Below are positions 8,367 to 16,784 of a stretch of DNA of 64,000 nucleotides, in pieces. How positions within the stretch are numbered: position 1 is the stretch's first letter; each line of letters opens with the position of its first letter. A program made the position numbers and the translations under genes. The stretch spans positions 1 to 64,000 of the forward strand of contig JANQLB010000093.1 of assembly GCA_028280805.1 (NCBI GenBank), given 5' to 3'. Below the pieces are notes generated by a model. It was not told the origin of the DNA, searched no databases, and was given only the letters and a program-made list of their open reading frames with translations. The DNA is from Tissierellales bacterium (lineage in GTDB: Bacteria; Bacillota; Clostridia; Tissierellales; VENL01).

Positions 8367-9980
8367 TTACCATGCTGCAACAGCTCCATCTGTTCTACTC
8401 TCTGTTCCTCCACACAGAACACCATTTTCATCTCTCCAAATAATCTGTCCTCTTCCGAAAGACCCTGATTCTACCTGCATTGAAATATCATGTCCTTTCC
8501 TTTTCAGTGCTTGTGCAACTACTACAGGGAAGTGATTCTCAACAAATATTGTTTTATCTTTCATCCACTGCCAACGTGGAGCATCTAGTGTATCCTGCGG
8601 ATTTAATTTAAAATCTATTGTATTCATTATAACTTGTACATGACCTTGAGGCTGCATAAAACCTCCCATTACTCCAAATGGTCCAATAGCTTTATTATCT
8701 TTAGTTAGAAATCCCGGTATTATTGTATGGTATGTTCTTTTACCTCCCTCTAAACAATTATCATGACTAGGATCGAAGGAGAAATTGTGACCTCTGTTTT
8801 GCATACTGATTCCTGTATCTGGTATAACTAGACCTGAGCCAAATCCCATATAGTTACTTTGGATAAATGAAACCATATTACCTTCACCATCAGCAGCAGC
8901 TAAATATACCGTTCCTCCTCTATTCGGTTCTCCTGCTTCTCTTATTAAAGCTTCATCTGTAATAAGTTTTCTTCTTTCTTCTCCATATTCACAAGAAAGT
9001 AAATCCTGAACCTTTACCTTCATTTTCTTAGAATCTGTTATATATTTCTGTCCATCAGCAAAAGCAAGTTTAATAGCTTCTAGCTGCTTATGATAAGTAC
9101 TTATGCTTTCTTTCTCGTATTCATTAAATTCATATCCTTTTAATATATTTAAAGCTATTAATGCAATAAGTCCCTGTCCATTAGGTGGAATCTCCCAAAC
9201 ATCATACCCTCTATAATTAACCTTAATAGGTTCTACCCATTCAGGCTTAAAATCTGCTAAATCTTGTTTTGTCAGGTAACCGTTATATTTTTTAAAGAAT
9301 TTATCAATCTTTTCTGCTATCTCACCGTTATAGAAATCTTCTGCATTTGTTTTAGCTATTGCCCTTAATGTTTTTGCGTGATTAGGCGATTTCCAAACTT
9401 CACCTATCTCTGGAGGTCTACCCTCTGGAGCGTAGGTATCAAACCAAGCTTTAAATTCTTCTCCTTTAAGATTTTTCTTATATGAATTATATGCATTTTT
9501 CCAATGCTTACCTAAGATAGGTGATACAGGATAGCCGTTTTCTGCATATTCTATTGCGGGTCTTAGAACCTCCGTTAAAGGTAATTTACCAAATCTTTGT
9601 GACAATTGTGCCCATGCTGCCGGTGCTCCCGGTACCGTTACCGGAACTACACCAAATTTAGGTATTTCTTCATGTCCTGATTTTTTTAGTTTTTCAATTG
9701 AAATAGAATTTGGAGCAGGTCCGCTGGAATTTAATCCATGAAGCTTGTCTTTAGTCCAAACTAGAGCAAAGGCATCTCCGCCAATTCCATTTGATGTCGG
9801 TTCAACTACCGTTAAGCATGCAGCAGTTGCTATTGCAGCATCAATGGCATTTCCACCCTTTTTCATTATATCTAAACCTGCTTGAGCCGCAAGTGGTTGT
9901 GATGTTGCTACCATACCGTTTTTACTATAAACTACATTTTTTCTTGATGGGTAATTATATTTTAACGCATCAAAATTCAT
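8367..9980 (-). CDS. ggt: Gamma-glutamyltransferase family protein (Ntn hydrolase)
   Basis: 537 residues, the usual length. The precursor normally cuts itself before a Thr that becomes the N-terminal nucleophile of the small subunit; the GGTVYLAAAD sequence in the second half supplies that Thr. Other family blocks are GGNAIDAAIA near residue 40, the SNGIGGDAF block, and GGFMQPQGHVQV near the end. The family cleaves gamma-glutamyl bonds (glutathione, poly-gamma-glutamate, gamma-glutamyl amines) or moves the glutamyl group. No signal peptide is visible: the N-terminus is MNFDALKYNYPSRKN, so the enzyme is probably cytoplasmic, unlike secreted GGT. It follows the chrA-like gene by 54 bases and probably shares its transcript. 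Confidence 0.85.
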   Translation of the reverse strand: MNFDALKYNYPSRKNVVYSKNGMVATSQPLAAQAGLDIMKKGGNAIDAAIATAACLTVVEPTSNGIGGDAFALVWTKDKLHGLNSSGPAPNSISIEKLKKSGHEEIPKFGVVPVTVPGAPAAWAQLSQRFGKLPLTEVLRPAIEYAENGYPVSPILGKHWKNAYNSYKKNLKGEEFKAWFDTYAPEGRPPEIGEVWKSPNHAKTLRAIAKTNAEDFYNGEIAEKIDKFFKKYNGYLTKQDLADFKPEWVEPIKVNYRGYDVWEIPPNGQGLIALIALNILKGYEFNEYEKESISTYHKQLEAIKLAFADGQKYITDSKKMKVKVQDLLSCEYGEERRKLITDEALIREAGEPNRGGTVYLAAADGEGNMVSFIQSNYMGFGSGLVIPDTGISMQNRGHNFSFDPSHDNCLEGGKRTYHTIIPGFLTKDNKAIGPFGVMGGFMQPQGHVQVIMNTIDFKLNPQDTLDAPRWQWMKDKTIFVENHFPVVVAQALKRKGHDISMQVESGSFGRGQIIWRDENGVLCGGTESRTDGAVAAW

Positions 9981-10034
9981 TTATTACTTCCTCCTTATTA
10001 AAATCTTAACATTTAAATAAAACATAGTAAATAC

Positions 10035-10559
10035 TTAGCCTAAGAAAATTCCACCATAAACCAAAGCTGCTACTATAAGTATTACGGGATGAACATCAAA
10101 TATAAAAACTCCTACTATTGCAATTGCTCCAATTATATAAGACTGCAAATTTGGAAATGATTTTTTTGCCATCATAAATACAACGTTTGCAATTAAGACT
10201 ACTACTACCGGTCTAACTGCTACCATCATACCTTTTAGCCATTTTGCATCCTTAAACTTCATATAAATATTAATTAAGAATACTATAGCAATTGCTGAAG
10301 GTAATATAAGTCCTAAAATTGCAGCTAATGCCCCAAGATAGCCTCCAATCTTAAACCCAACAAGAGATGCCATTTTAGTTGTTATTGGTCCCGGTAATGA
10401 ATTGCCTAATGCTAAAGCGTCAGTAAATTCCTCTATAGAAAGCCACCCAAAGTTTTCTACCACTTCTTGCTGTACTAAAGGTATTGTGGCTTGTCCTCCT
10501 CCATATCCAAATATTCCACATCTTAAAAAAGCAATAAATATGTCTAAATAAATTTTCAT
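10035..10559 (-). CDS. Chromate transporter family protein, single (half-size) CHR domain
   Basis: 174 residues forming one CHR domain: FGYGGGQATIPLVQ near residue 17 and LGNSLPGPITTKMA near residue 50 are the family signatures, followed by four or five membrane helices. Short CHR proteins normally work as two adjacent homologous genes; here only one is found, with ggt on one side and the MocR gene on the other. Substrate is uncertain: the family exports chromate, but many members of amino-acid clusters have no link to metals. ATG start with AAGGAG. Probably the first gene of a transcript with ggt. Confidence 0.8.
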   Translation of the reverse strand: MKIYLDIFIAFLRCGIFGYGGGQATIPLVQQEVVENFGWLSIEEFTDALALGNSLPGPITTKMASLVGFKIGGYLGALAAILGLILPSAIAIVFLINIYMKFKDAKWLKGMMVAVRPVVVVLIANVVFMMAKKSFPNLQSYIIGAIAIVGVFIFDVHPVILIVAALVYGGIFLG

Positions 10560-10681
10560 TAGTTATTCTCCTTTTCTTAAATGAGTTTATATTCTTATTA
10601 ATATTTACAATATATAGCATTTTTAACATTTTGTCAAACAGTAATACTAAAAAACAATATAATGAACTTCTCATAATTACT

Positions 10682-12016
10682 TTAAGATTGTTTTTTTACC
10701 TCATCAAATAAAATTCTAATTCCTTTTCTTATTTGATTTTCATTAAGCTTTGATATGCATATCCTAAAGCTGTTTTCCTGTGGAGTGTTTCTTATATAAA
10801 AGTCATTAGCAGGAGTTATATATACATCTTTACTTTTTAACCTTTGAACAAGCATATTTATATTTATATATTGAGGGAGTTTCATCCATATAAAAAATCC
10901 TGTTTCAGGAATATAGTATTCTACGTCATTTTGATCTATATTGTCTAAACACTGTCTTACTATATCCATTTTACGCTTATACTCAAGCTTTGCTTTTTTT
11001 ATGTGGTTCTTATACATTCCACTATTAATAAATATCTCTAAAGCTCCCTGAGCTAACACCGATGTGTTTAAGTCAAAACATTCTTTATAGTCCAAGAAAA
11101 CTTTTTTAATATTGTCATGAAGCACTACTGCTCCTATTCTTATTCCCGGCATAAATGACTTTGAAAAACTCTTAACGTAAATAACCCTTTGTGATGTATC
11201 ATAATAATAAAGCGGTAAAAACTTCTTATTATTATCTATATCTGCTAAATAGTCATCTTCTACAATATAAACATCGTATTTATCAGCTAATTCTACTATT
11301 TTCATCTTAATTTTTTCTGAATAATGTGTGCCTAAAGGATTATGAAATCTTGGAATTGTATAAAAAAACTTAATATTTTCTGTTTTAAAAATATGTTCAA
11401 GTTTTTTAAGATTAATTCCCTCATAATCTCTATCAATTCCTATTAATTTATTTTTATTTAACTCTACTAATCTGTTTATTAATCTGTATGTAGGCTGTTC
11501 AGCTAATATATTTGCTTTATTATTTGGAAAAGGCATTCTTGATAATATATTAATAGCCTGCTGTGCTCCAGAGGTAATAGTTATTTCTTCATATGATGTA
11601 AATATCTGATTCTCGCTAAAGTGTTTTTCCAACACTTTTCTAAGTGATTCTGTTCCTTGTGTCTTACTATATGTAAATAGATTATCTTTATTAAGTTCTA
11701 TAGCTTTATTAATACAGTGGTTAAATTCCTTGTAAGGAAGTAATTTAGGTTCAGGCATTACCTCAGAAAAATTTATAATGTCAACTTTATCATTATTTAT
11801 ATTTTTGTTTTCTACTAAATAATAACCACTTTTCGGTATGGAATAAATCTTATGACTGATCTCTAATTCTTTATACGCTCTAATAACTGTAGATTTATTA
11901 CATTTAAATTTACTAACCATCTCTCTAATAGAAGGTAATCTTTCTCCTTGTTTTATTTGTCGTTTTTCAACAAGTTTCTCAATGTAATCAATTATCATCT
12001 CATATTTCTTTTTCAC
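10682..12016 (-). CDS. MocR/PdxR-family transcriptional regulator (GntR HTH fused to aminotransferase)
   Basis: 444 residues. Residues 1-70 form a GntR winged helix-turn-helix (LPSIREMVSKFKCNKSTVIRAY). The rest is a fold-type I aminotransferase-like domain with the PLP lysine in YVKSFSKSFMPGIRIG. Members bind PLP and an amine or amino acid and control nearby transport or aminotransferase genes, as GabR does. It is divergent from a class III aminotransferase, its probable target, with direct-repeat operators between them (see 12041-12115). GTG start with GGGAG upstream. The chrA-ggt pair lies 122 bases downstream on the same strand and may belong to the same regulon. Confidence 0.85.
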   Translation of the reverse strand: MKKKYEMIIDYIEKLVEKRQIKQGERLPSIREMVSKFKCNKSTVIRAYKELEISHKIYSIPKSGYYLVENKNINNDKVDIINFSEVMPEPKLLPYKEFNHCINKAIELNKDNLFTYSKTQGTESLRKVLEKHFSENQIFTSYEEITITSGAQQAINILSRMPFPNNKANILAEQPTYRLINRLVELNKNKLIGIDRDYEGINLKKLEHIFKTENIKFFYTIPRFHNPLGTHYSEKIKMKIVELADKYDVYIVEDDYLADIDNNKKFLPLYYYDTSQRVIYVKSFSKSFMPGIRIGAVVLHDNIKKVFLDYKECFDLNTSVLAQGALEIFINSGMYKNHIKKAKLEYKRKMDIVRQCLDNIDQNDVEYYIPETGFFIWMKLPQYININMLVQRLKSKDVYITPANDFYIRNTPQENSFRICISKLNENQIRKGIRILFDEVKKQS

Positions 12017-12040
12017 AATCTCACTCCCTAATTTATAATT

Positions 12041-12115
12041 ACAGGTACAGTTAAAATTGTACTGGTACAGTGTGATTTTTTGATTGTTGTACCTTACACA
12101 GCTTCAATATATAAT
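12041..12115 (+). promoter_or_regulatory. MocR-type operator repeats and sigma-A promoter of the aminotransferase gene
   Basis: Two direct repeats, ACAGGTACAGT (12041-12051) and ACTGGTACAGT (12061-12071), lie exactly 20 bases (two helical turns) apart. A third, inverted copy of the core (TGTACCTT, 12089-12095 region) overlaps the -35 box. The promoter reads TTGTAC (12087-12092), 17 bases, TATAAT (12110-12115). Direct repeats plus an inverted copy near -35 is the layout known for GabR-type regulators. Confidence 0.7.
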
Positions 12116-12163
12116 TTAATTATATTATAATATTAAATTATTACAAGAAGGGAAGATAATAAT

Positions 12164-13360
12164 ATGTTTCAATCTAAATTGAATCACATCTTAGCATGTC
12201 ACCCGATTATTAAAACAGATATTATTAAAGGTAATAATGCTTATTTATTTGATAGTGATGGTAATAAGATTATAGATTTTGAATCTGGTATGTGGTGTAC
12301 TGCTCTAGGCCATAACAATTCTAAAATAAATGAGGTTATTTCACAACAAGCAGGCAAAATCATAAATACTCATTTTAAGTTATCAGGTGATGTATCACAA
12401 GTTCTAGCTATAAACTTATTAGGATTACTTAATTTTAATGATGGGAAGGCTGTTTTTCTTAGTTCAGGAAGTGAAGCAGTAGAGTTTGGAATTAGGATTT
12501 CCAAATTAATCTCACAGAATCATAAGATATTAACTTTTTCTACATCTTATTTATCTGCTTTTCCTACCACTAGTCTGCCTAGGAATGAAAATCTATGGAT
12601 ACAAATTGATTTTTTACAATGCAATAATTGTACTAAAACTAAATGTACAACAGAATGTAAAGTACTAAAACATATTAATTTTAATACTATTTCCACCTTT
12701 GTTCTAGAACCCGGTAGCTCAAGCGGGAGAGTTCTTTTCCCTCCTGATCGCTTGGTAAAATTTCTTTCAGAAAATGTAAAAAAACACGGTGGTTATGTGG
12801 TGGTAAATGAGGTTACCACAGGATTTGGAAGAACCGGAGAATGGTTTGGACATAACCATTATGAGATTAACCCTGATATAGTTGTATTAGGCAAAGCTCT
12901 TGGTAACGGGTATCCTGTAAGTGCAGTTATAATGACAGATAAAATAGCTAGTGAAGTGGAAGGTAAAAAATTTAGTTATGCACAATCTCATCAAAATGAT
13001 CCCTTAGGATGTGTAATAGCAAATGAAGTTATAAGAATTTTTAAAGAAGAAAATATTATACAAAACTCTAGAGAAAAAGGTGAATTTTTTCTATATCAAT
13101 TGCATGATATTAAGAGCTCATGTAGTGTAGTTAAGGATATTCGAGGAAGAGGCTTAATGATTGCAGTAGAATTAAGTATTCCAAATTCTGCTGAGCTTAT
13201 TTTTGAAAAAATGTTAAATAAGGGGTACTTCATAGGAACTACTCCTGCGTGGAATGTTTTAAGGTTTTTCCCTCCTTTAACTATTTCAAAAGATGATATT
13301 ATAAAAATGTGTAAAGAACTTAGAAAACAATTAAAAGAACTAGAAAAAACAGTATCATAA
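12164..13360 (+). CDS. Class III (omega) aminotransferase
   Basis: 398 residues. Class III signatures are the N-terminal DSDGNKIIDFESGMWCTALG, the SSGSEAVEFGIRIS block, NEVTTGFGRTG and the PLP lysine in VLGKALGNGYPVSAV. The family moves amino groups from ornithine, GABA, beta-alanine or related amines. Unusual is a cysteine-rich insert around residues 148-170 (NNCTKTKCTTECK) between the large-domain strands, where most relatives have a different loop; it might bind a metal. Divergent from the MocR gene, with its own promoter at 12087-12115. Start ATG with AGAAGGGAAG. Substrate unknown. Confidence 0.82.
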   Translation: MFQSKLNHILACHPIIKTDIIKGNNAYLFDSDGNKIIDFESGMWCTALGHNNSKINEVISQQAGKIINTHFKLSGDVSQVLAINLLGLLNFNDGKAVFLSSGSEAVEFGIRISKLISQNHKILTFSTSYLSAFPTTSLPRNENLWIQIDFLQCNNCTKTKCTTECKVLKHINFNTISTFVLEPGSSSGRVLFPPDRLVKFLSENVKKHGGYVVVNEVTTGFGRTGEWFGHNHYEINPDIVVLGKALGNGYPVSAVIMTDKIASEVEGKKFSYAQSHQNDPLGCVIANEVIRIFKEENIIQNSREKGEFFLYQLHDIKSSCSVVKDIRGRGLMIAVELSIPNSAELIFEKMLNKGYFIGTTPAWNVLRFFPPLTISKDDIIKMCKELRKQLKELEKTVS

Positions 13361-13372
13361 AATAAGACTCAG

Positions 13373-13400
13373 TTCAGGTGGAATTTTAACTCCATCCGAA
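13373..13400 (+). repeat. Repeated hairpin element (copy 1 of second family)
   Basis: TTCAGGTGGA ... TCCATCCGAA can form a stem with an 8-base loop. The same sequence, with a better stem, is found at 34802-34827 just after tgl, including the following CGCATCACTCTGTATAA (there CGTTACTGGGTATAA). Both copies stand directly after a plus-strand gene, so they may act as weak terminators or 3' mRNA protectors. Confidence 0.55.
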
Positions 13401-13464
13401 CGCATCACTCTGTATAAGTGACTAGCACAAAATCATAGATTTTGGCTATCTACTTGACTCGTCT

Positions 13465-13523
13465 TATCCGAATACTATGCAATTCTTTACTCATAGAGTA
13501 TTAGAATTGTAAGCTATCGGATA
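13465..13523 (+). other. Long imperfect inverted repeat in the leader of the EamA gene
   Basis: TATCCGA (13465) pairs with TCGGATA (13523), and the interior keeps pairing (AATTCT with AGAATT, ACTC with GAGT) with a few mismatches, giving a hairpin of about 59 bases that ends 30 bases before the start codon. It has no T-tract, so it is not a plain terminator. It could be a cis-acting RNA or an operator. Confidence 0.45.
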
Positions 13524-13552
13524 AAAGTTATACTTAAAGGGGAGTATGAATA

Positions 13553-14410
13553 ATGAAAATGAGCCGTAAAAAAGCGATATTTTATCTAGTGATTACATCT
13601 ATACTATGGAGTACTGGCGGACTTTTCATCAAGTTAATAGACTGGAATCCTTTGGCAATAGCAGGATCAAGAAGCGGTATTGCTGCAATTGTTATGCTAA
13701 TTTATCTAAGGAAACCTCTACCACGATTAAGCAAAATTAAATTATGTGGTGCTTTTTCTTATACTGCATTAGTAATATTATTCGTTACTGCAACTAAGCT
13801 TACCACCTCTGCTAATGCTATACTATTACAATTTACTGCACCAATATGGGTAGCATTATTTTGTAAGTATTTTTTAAATCAACCTATTAAAAAGTATGAC
13901 TGGATTTCTATTTTAGTTGTTATGTTTGGAATGACTTTATTCTTTATTGGAGATTTGCGATCTGGTAATATGACAGGTAATTTTGTGGCAATTTTAAGCG
14001 GCATTGCGATGGCAAGCTTTATAATCTTTTTAAAGCTTGAAGATGATGGTTCTCCAGTTGAAATGACATTGATAGGTAATATACTTACCTTTATGATAAG
14101 TATACCATTTATATTTAGTTTAACTCCAAACTTGAATAGTATAATAGGTATATTAATATTAGGTGTATTTCAGCTTGGAATCTCATATATACTATATACA
14201 AAAGCTGTTAAATATGTATCCGCTATTGAGGCTGCTTTAATACCTATAATCGAACCTTTATTAAATCCAATTTGGGTATTTTGGATAACTAAGGAATCTC
14301 CCGGATTATACGGATTATTAGGAGGTTTAGTAGTAGTTACTGCAATTGTGATTAGAGAACTATACCAACGTAGCAAAAAGGGATTAATGTCTCAAGGTGA
14401 AGTAGAATAG
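13553..14410 (+). CDS. EamA/DMT-family transporter (10-helix drug/metabolite exporter)
   Basis: 285 residues, ten predicted membrane helices made of two EamA repeats (about 8-135 and 145-275). Typical pieces are ILWSTGGLFIKLIDWNPLA in helix 1 and ALIPIIEPLLNPIWVF in helix 9. The family exports amino acids, purines or metabolites. ATG start with GGGGAG nine bases upstream. It follows the class III aminotransferase gene by 190 bases that contain a repeat hairpin and a long inverted repeat; it may belong to the same physiological unit, for example exporting the amino acid concerned (inference). Confidence 0.82.
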   Translation: MKMSRKKAIFYLVITSILWSTGGLFIKLIDWNPLAIAGSRSGIAAIVMLIYLRKPLPRLSKIKLCGAFSYTALVILFVTATKLTTSANAILLQFTAPIWVALFCKYFLNQPIKKYDWISILVVMFGMTLFFIGDLRSGNMTGNFVAILSGIAMASFIIFLKLEDDGSPVEMTLIGNILTFMISIPFIFSLTPNLNSIIGILILGVFQLGISYILYTKAVKYVSAIEAALIPIIEPLLNPIWVFWITKESPGLYGLLGGLVVVTAIVIRELYQRSKKGLMSQGEVE

Positions 14411-14433
14411 TTTATTTAAAATACGTTATTATA

Positions 14434-14469
14434 ATGATTAAAAGGGACTATCTAAGTCCCTTTTAATCA
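14434..14469. terminator. Bidirectional terminator between converging genes
   Basis: ATGATTAAAAGGGACT / AGTCCCTTTTAATCAT, a 15-16-bp near-perfect stem with A- and T-rich flanks. It lies between the EamA gene (plus) and the transglutaminase gene (minus), only two bases before the latter's stop codon. Confidence 0.8.
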
Positions 14470-14471
14470 TC

Positions 14472-16784
14472 CTATAGATTAGCAATGGTCTCATCACTGA
14501 CCTTATAGCAATGATATAATTTTCCTCGAATGTACTTCTTATAGAAGTATTTGAATAATCCATTCCTATTCCTTACCTTCCATTCAATAAACTCAAAGAA
14601 ATCAAATATATTCTCAATTTCCTCTTCTGATAATTCTATATGACTATACTTTGCTTTAACGTATATGCCAGTTAATTGACGGAAATCAAATTCATAGTTA
14701 TATATCTTATTTGTGATTCTACGAGCATATTCAAATGCTGTCTCACCATTAAGTATCCCATAATTCAGTTGTTCCAATAGCTGAGATATGTTTTGATATA
14801 GATATAATACTACACTGCTTCCTTTAAGCTTCCTCAAATCATTATAGTATTTTTTATTCCTTTTATAAACATAGATAACTCTGATTGGTACTATACCCAA
14901 TATAATTGCCATAATGGCAATCAGCAAGGCTTTGCTAATGTAATCCCATGCTACAGAAAATGAATTTTCTATAGATGGTATTGAGGGACTTTCCGGATAA
15001 GCATCTTCCCCTTCATTTATTAGTTCATCTGTCCATCCGACATCTGATCTTCCATCCTCATATATCTGCTCTAAATCTTCAATTGACCTTCTATCTCTAT
15101 AATCCAATCCTTCTCTAGTTATATCTATATCTTGGAATGTAGGTATCTGGAAAGCAGGAGTTGCCTCAAATGTAATCCAGCTGCCGCTACCCACATATGC
15201 CTCCACCCAAGCGTGGGCGTTTGTTTGTCTAACCTCATAAACTCCATCTACTCTTTCCTGTGGCAGCATATAACCTTCAATATATCTTGAGGGTATGCCT
15301 TGGGTACGAAGAAGTACTGCCATAGCAGTAGCAAAATAAGTACAGTAACCCTCTTTTTCATTAAATAGGAAATGTTCCACAAACTCCTTTCCAGGTGGAG
15401 TATGGGATGGTTCCAAGGTATATTTATAATTCTCTCGCAAATAGTCCCTGATGAGTATAGCTTTTTCGTATGGAGTGGTTGCACCTTTGGTAATATTATC
15501 TCCTAATTTATAAACTGAATCTGATAATTTTATTGGCAATTGTAGATACTCATAGTAATCTGTCAATTCTTCTTCTTCATCAAAATCCACAAACCCTGAA
15601 GGAATATTGGCTTTCACCTCATATCCTTCACCTTTATATTTAGATCCTAATAGGGTTACTTGATAGTTCTTATCAAGCTTCATCCTTTTGATATTACTAT
15701 TATTAATTTTTACTAGTTGATATGGAGAAAAAACTGTGTTGGTAGCTAGATTTTCATAGGTTATTTCTACTGTGATCCTTGAACCAAAGTTAAACTCAGG
15801 GGGTATGGCTGTAGAAGTATTATAAATACGCTCATTTGTACTATCCTTTTCCCAATGATTATTTTGGTATATATTTTTCACATTTCCCCTTAAATATAAG
15901 CGATAAGGTGCTTTTACCTTCATTACCAATCTTTCGTTAACTTTAACAGGTCCTCCTAATTGATTTTCATGTGGTTGAAATCCTGTTAGCCTAAAATCAA
16001 ACATATCTGCTTGACCATAGCTTCGACTATATAATACATCATCTCTAAAATCTAGTAAAGACGGAAATCTTTCTTGTATTTCACTCTCTAGCCAATGCCA
16101 ATCCACAACAGCTCCACCCTTAGGCAGTATTGCTGCTATCAATATTATAACAATACCATATCTAATTGCTGTCTTAAACCAATAGGGATATACTTTTACA
16201 CTATAGTTAGATCTTTCTTTAACCCGATCTTTTAAGGACGTAAAATAACCATCACAGCCAAGTAAAGTAATATAAAGCATTAAGAACAAAGCCATCATAA
16301 TATATGCAACATCAATATAGATGTACCAATAATAAACAAAGAATAGTAGATATACAGGTAACAATAGATAATTATGCTTTGTTTTAAATAATACTATTAT
16401 AGTGTATATACTAAGTAAGACTACGAATATAATCCATAGTGCCCTACTATTCTTAAGTAGGATTTCTTCAGTACCTTTAAAGTGATTAGATATGTTTTGA
16501 TAAAATTGGCTTATCCATAATAGTACACGTATAACAGCTTCTTGATTATAAACATTATAAATTAGTACAGTTCCAACCAAAGTTCCAAGAACAGGCAAAA
16601 GTGTAGTAGGAATAAGTACGAGTAATTGAACTATTAATCCAATCAGAATTGTTATAAAAAACTTTCCAATTATATTTAAATTTATTGCTAATACGCTGCT
16701 CATTACGTTGGCTAATGAAAATACCATAAGCAAATATATGATTGTATATGTTATATTCTGATTATCTTTCAGTTCTTTTTTCAT
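14472..16784 (-). CDS. Membrane-bound transglutaminase-like protein (TgpA type)
   Basis: 770 residues. The N-terminal 230 carry six or seven membrane helices (TgpA-type N-domain). An outer domain of about 350 residues follows with a transglutaminase/protease core: the Cys in EGYCTYFATAMAVLLR (about 480), the His in TNAHAWVEAY and an acidic residue in WITFEATP, i.e. a Glu where many relatives have Asp. A helix near 620 and a cytoplasmic tail (DUF4129-like) end the protein. It is the last gene of the MoxR-DUF58-TgpA operon, a common trio thought to assemble or process envelope proteins. Its start overlaps the DUF58 gene by 23 bases, so translation is probably coupled. Confidence 0.85.
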   Translation of the reverse strand: MKKELKDNQNITYTIIYLLMVFSLANVMSSVLAINLNIIGKFFITILIGLIVQLLVLIPTTLLPVLGTLVGTVLIYNVYNQEAVIRVLLWISQFYQNISNHFKGTEEILLKNSRALWIIFVVLLSIYTIIVLFKTKHNYLLLPVYLLFFVYYWYIYIDVAYIMMALFLMLYITLLGCDGYFTSLKDRVKERSNYSVKVYPYWFKTAIRYGIVIILIAAILPKGGAVVDWHWLESEIQERFPSLLDFRDDVLYSRSYGQADMFDFRLTGFQPHENQLGGPVKVNERLVMKVKAPYRLYLRGNVKNIYQNNHWEKDSTNERIYNTSTAIPPEFNFGSRITVEITYENLATNTVFSPYQLVKINNSNIKRMKLDKNYQVTLLGSKYKGEGYEVKANIPSGFVDFDEEEELTDYYEYLQLPIKLSDSVYKLGDNITKGATTPYEKAILIRDYLRENYKYTLEPSHTPPGKEFVEHFLFNEKEGYCTYFATAMAVLLRTQGIPSRYIEGYMLPQERVDGVYEVRQTNAHAWVEAYVGSGSWITFEATPAFQIPTFQDIDITREGLDYRDRRSIEDLEQIYEDGRSDVGWTDELINEGEDAYPESPSIPSIENSFSVAWDYISKALLIAIMAIILGIVPIRVIYVYKRNKKYYNDLRKLKGSSVVLYLYQNISQLLEQLNYGILNGETAFEYARRITNKIYNYEFDFRQLTGIYVKAKYSHIELSEEEIENIFDFFEFIEWKVRNRNGLFKYFYKKYIRGKLYHCYKVSDETIANL

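Noticed and set aside
10420-10674. 84-codon frame overlapping the chrA-like gene
   Set aside because: It is a shifted frame of the CHR gene and lacks its own start signal; checked as a possible second CHR half and it is not.
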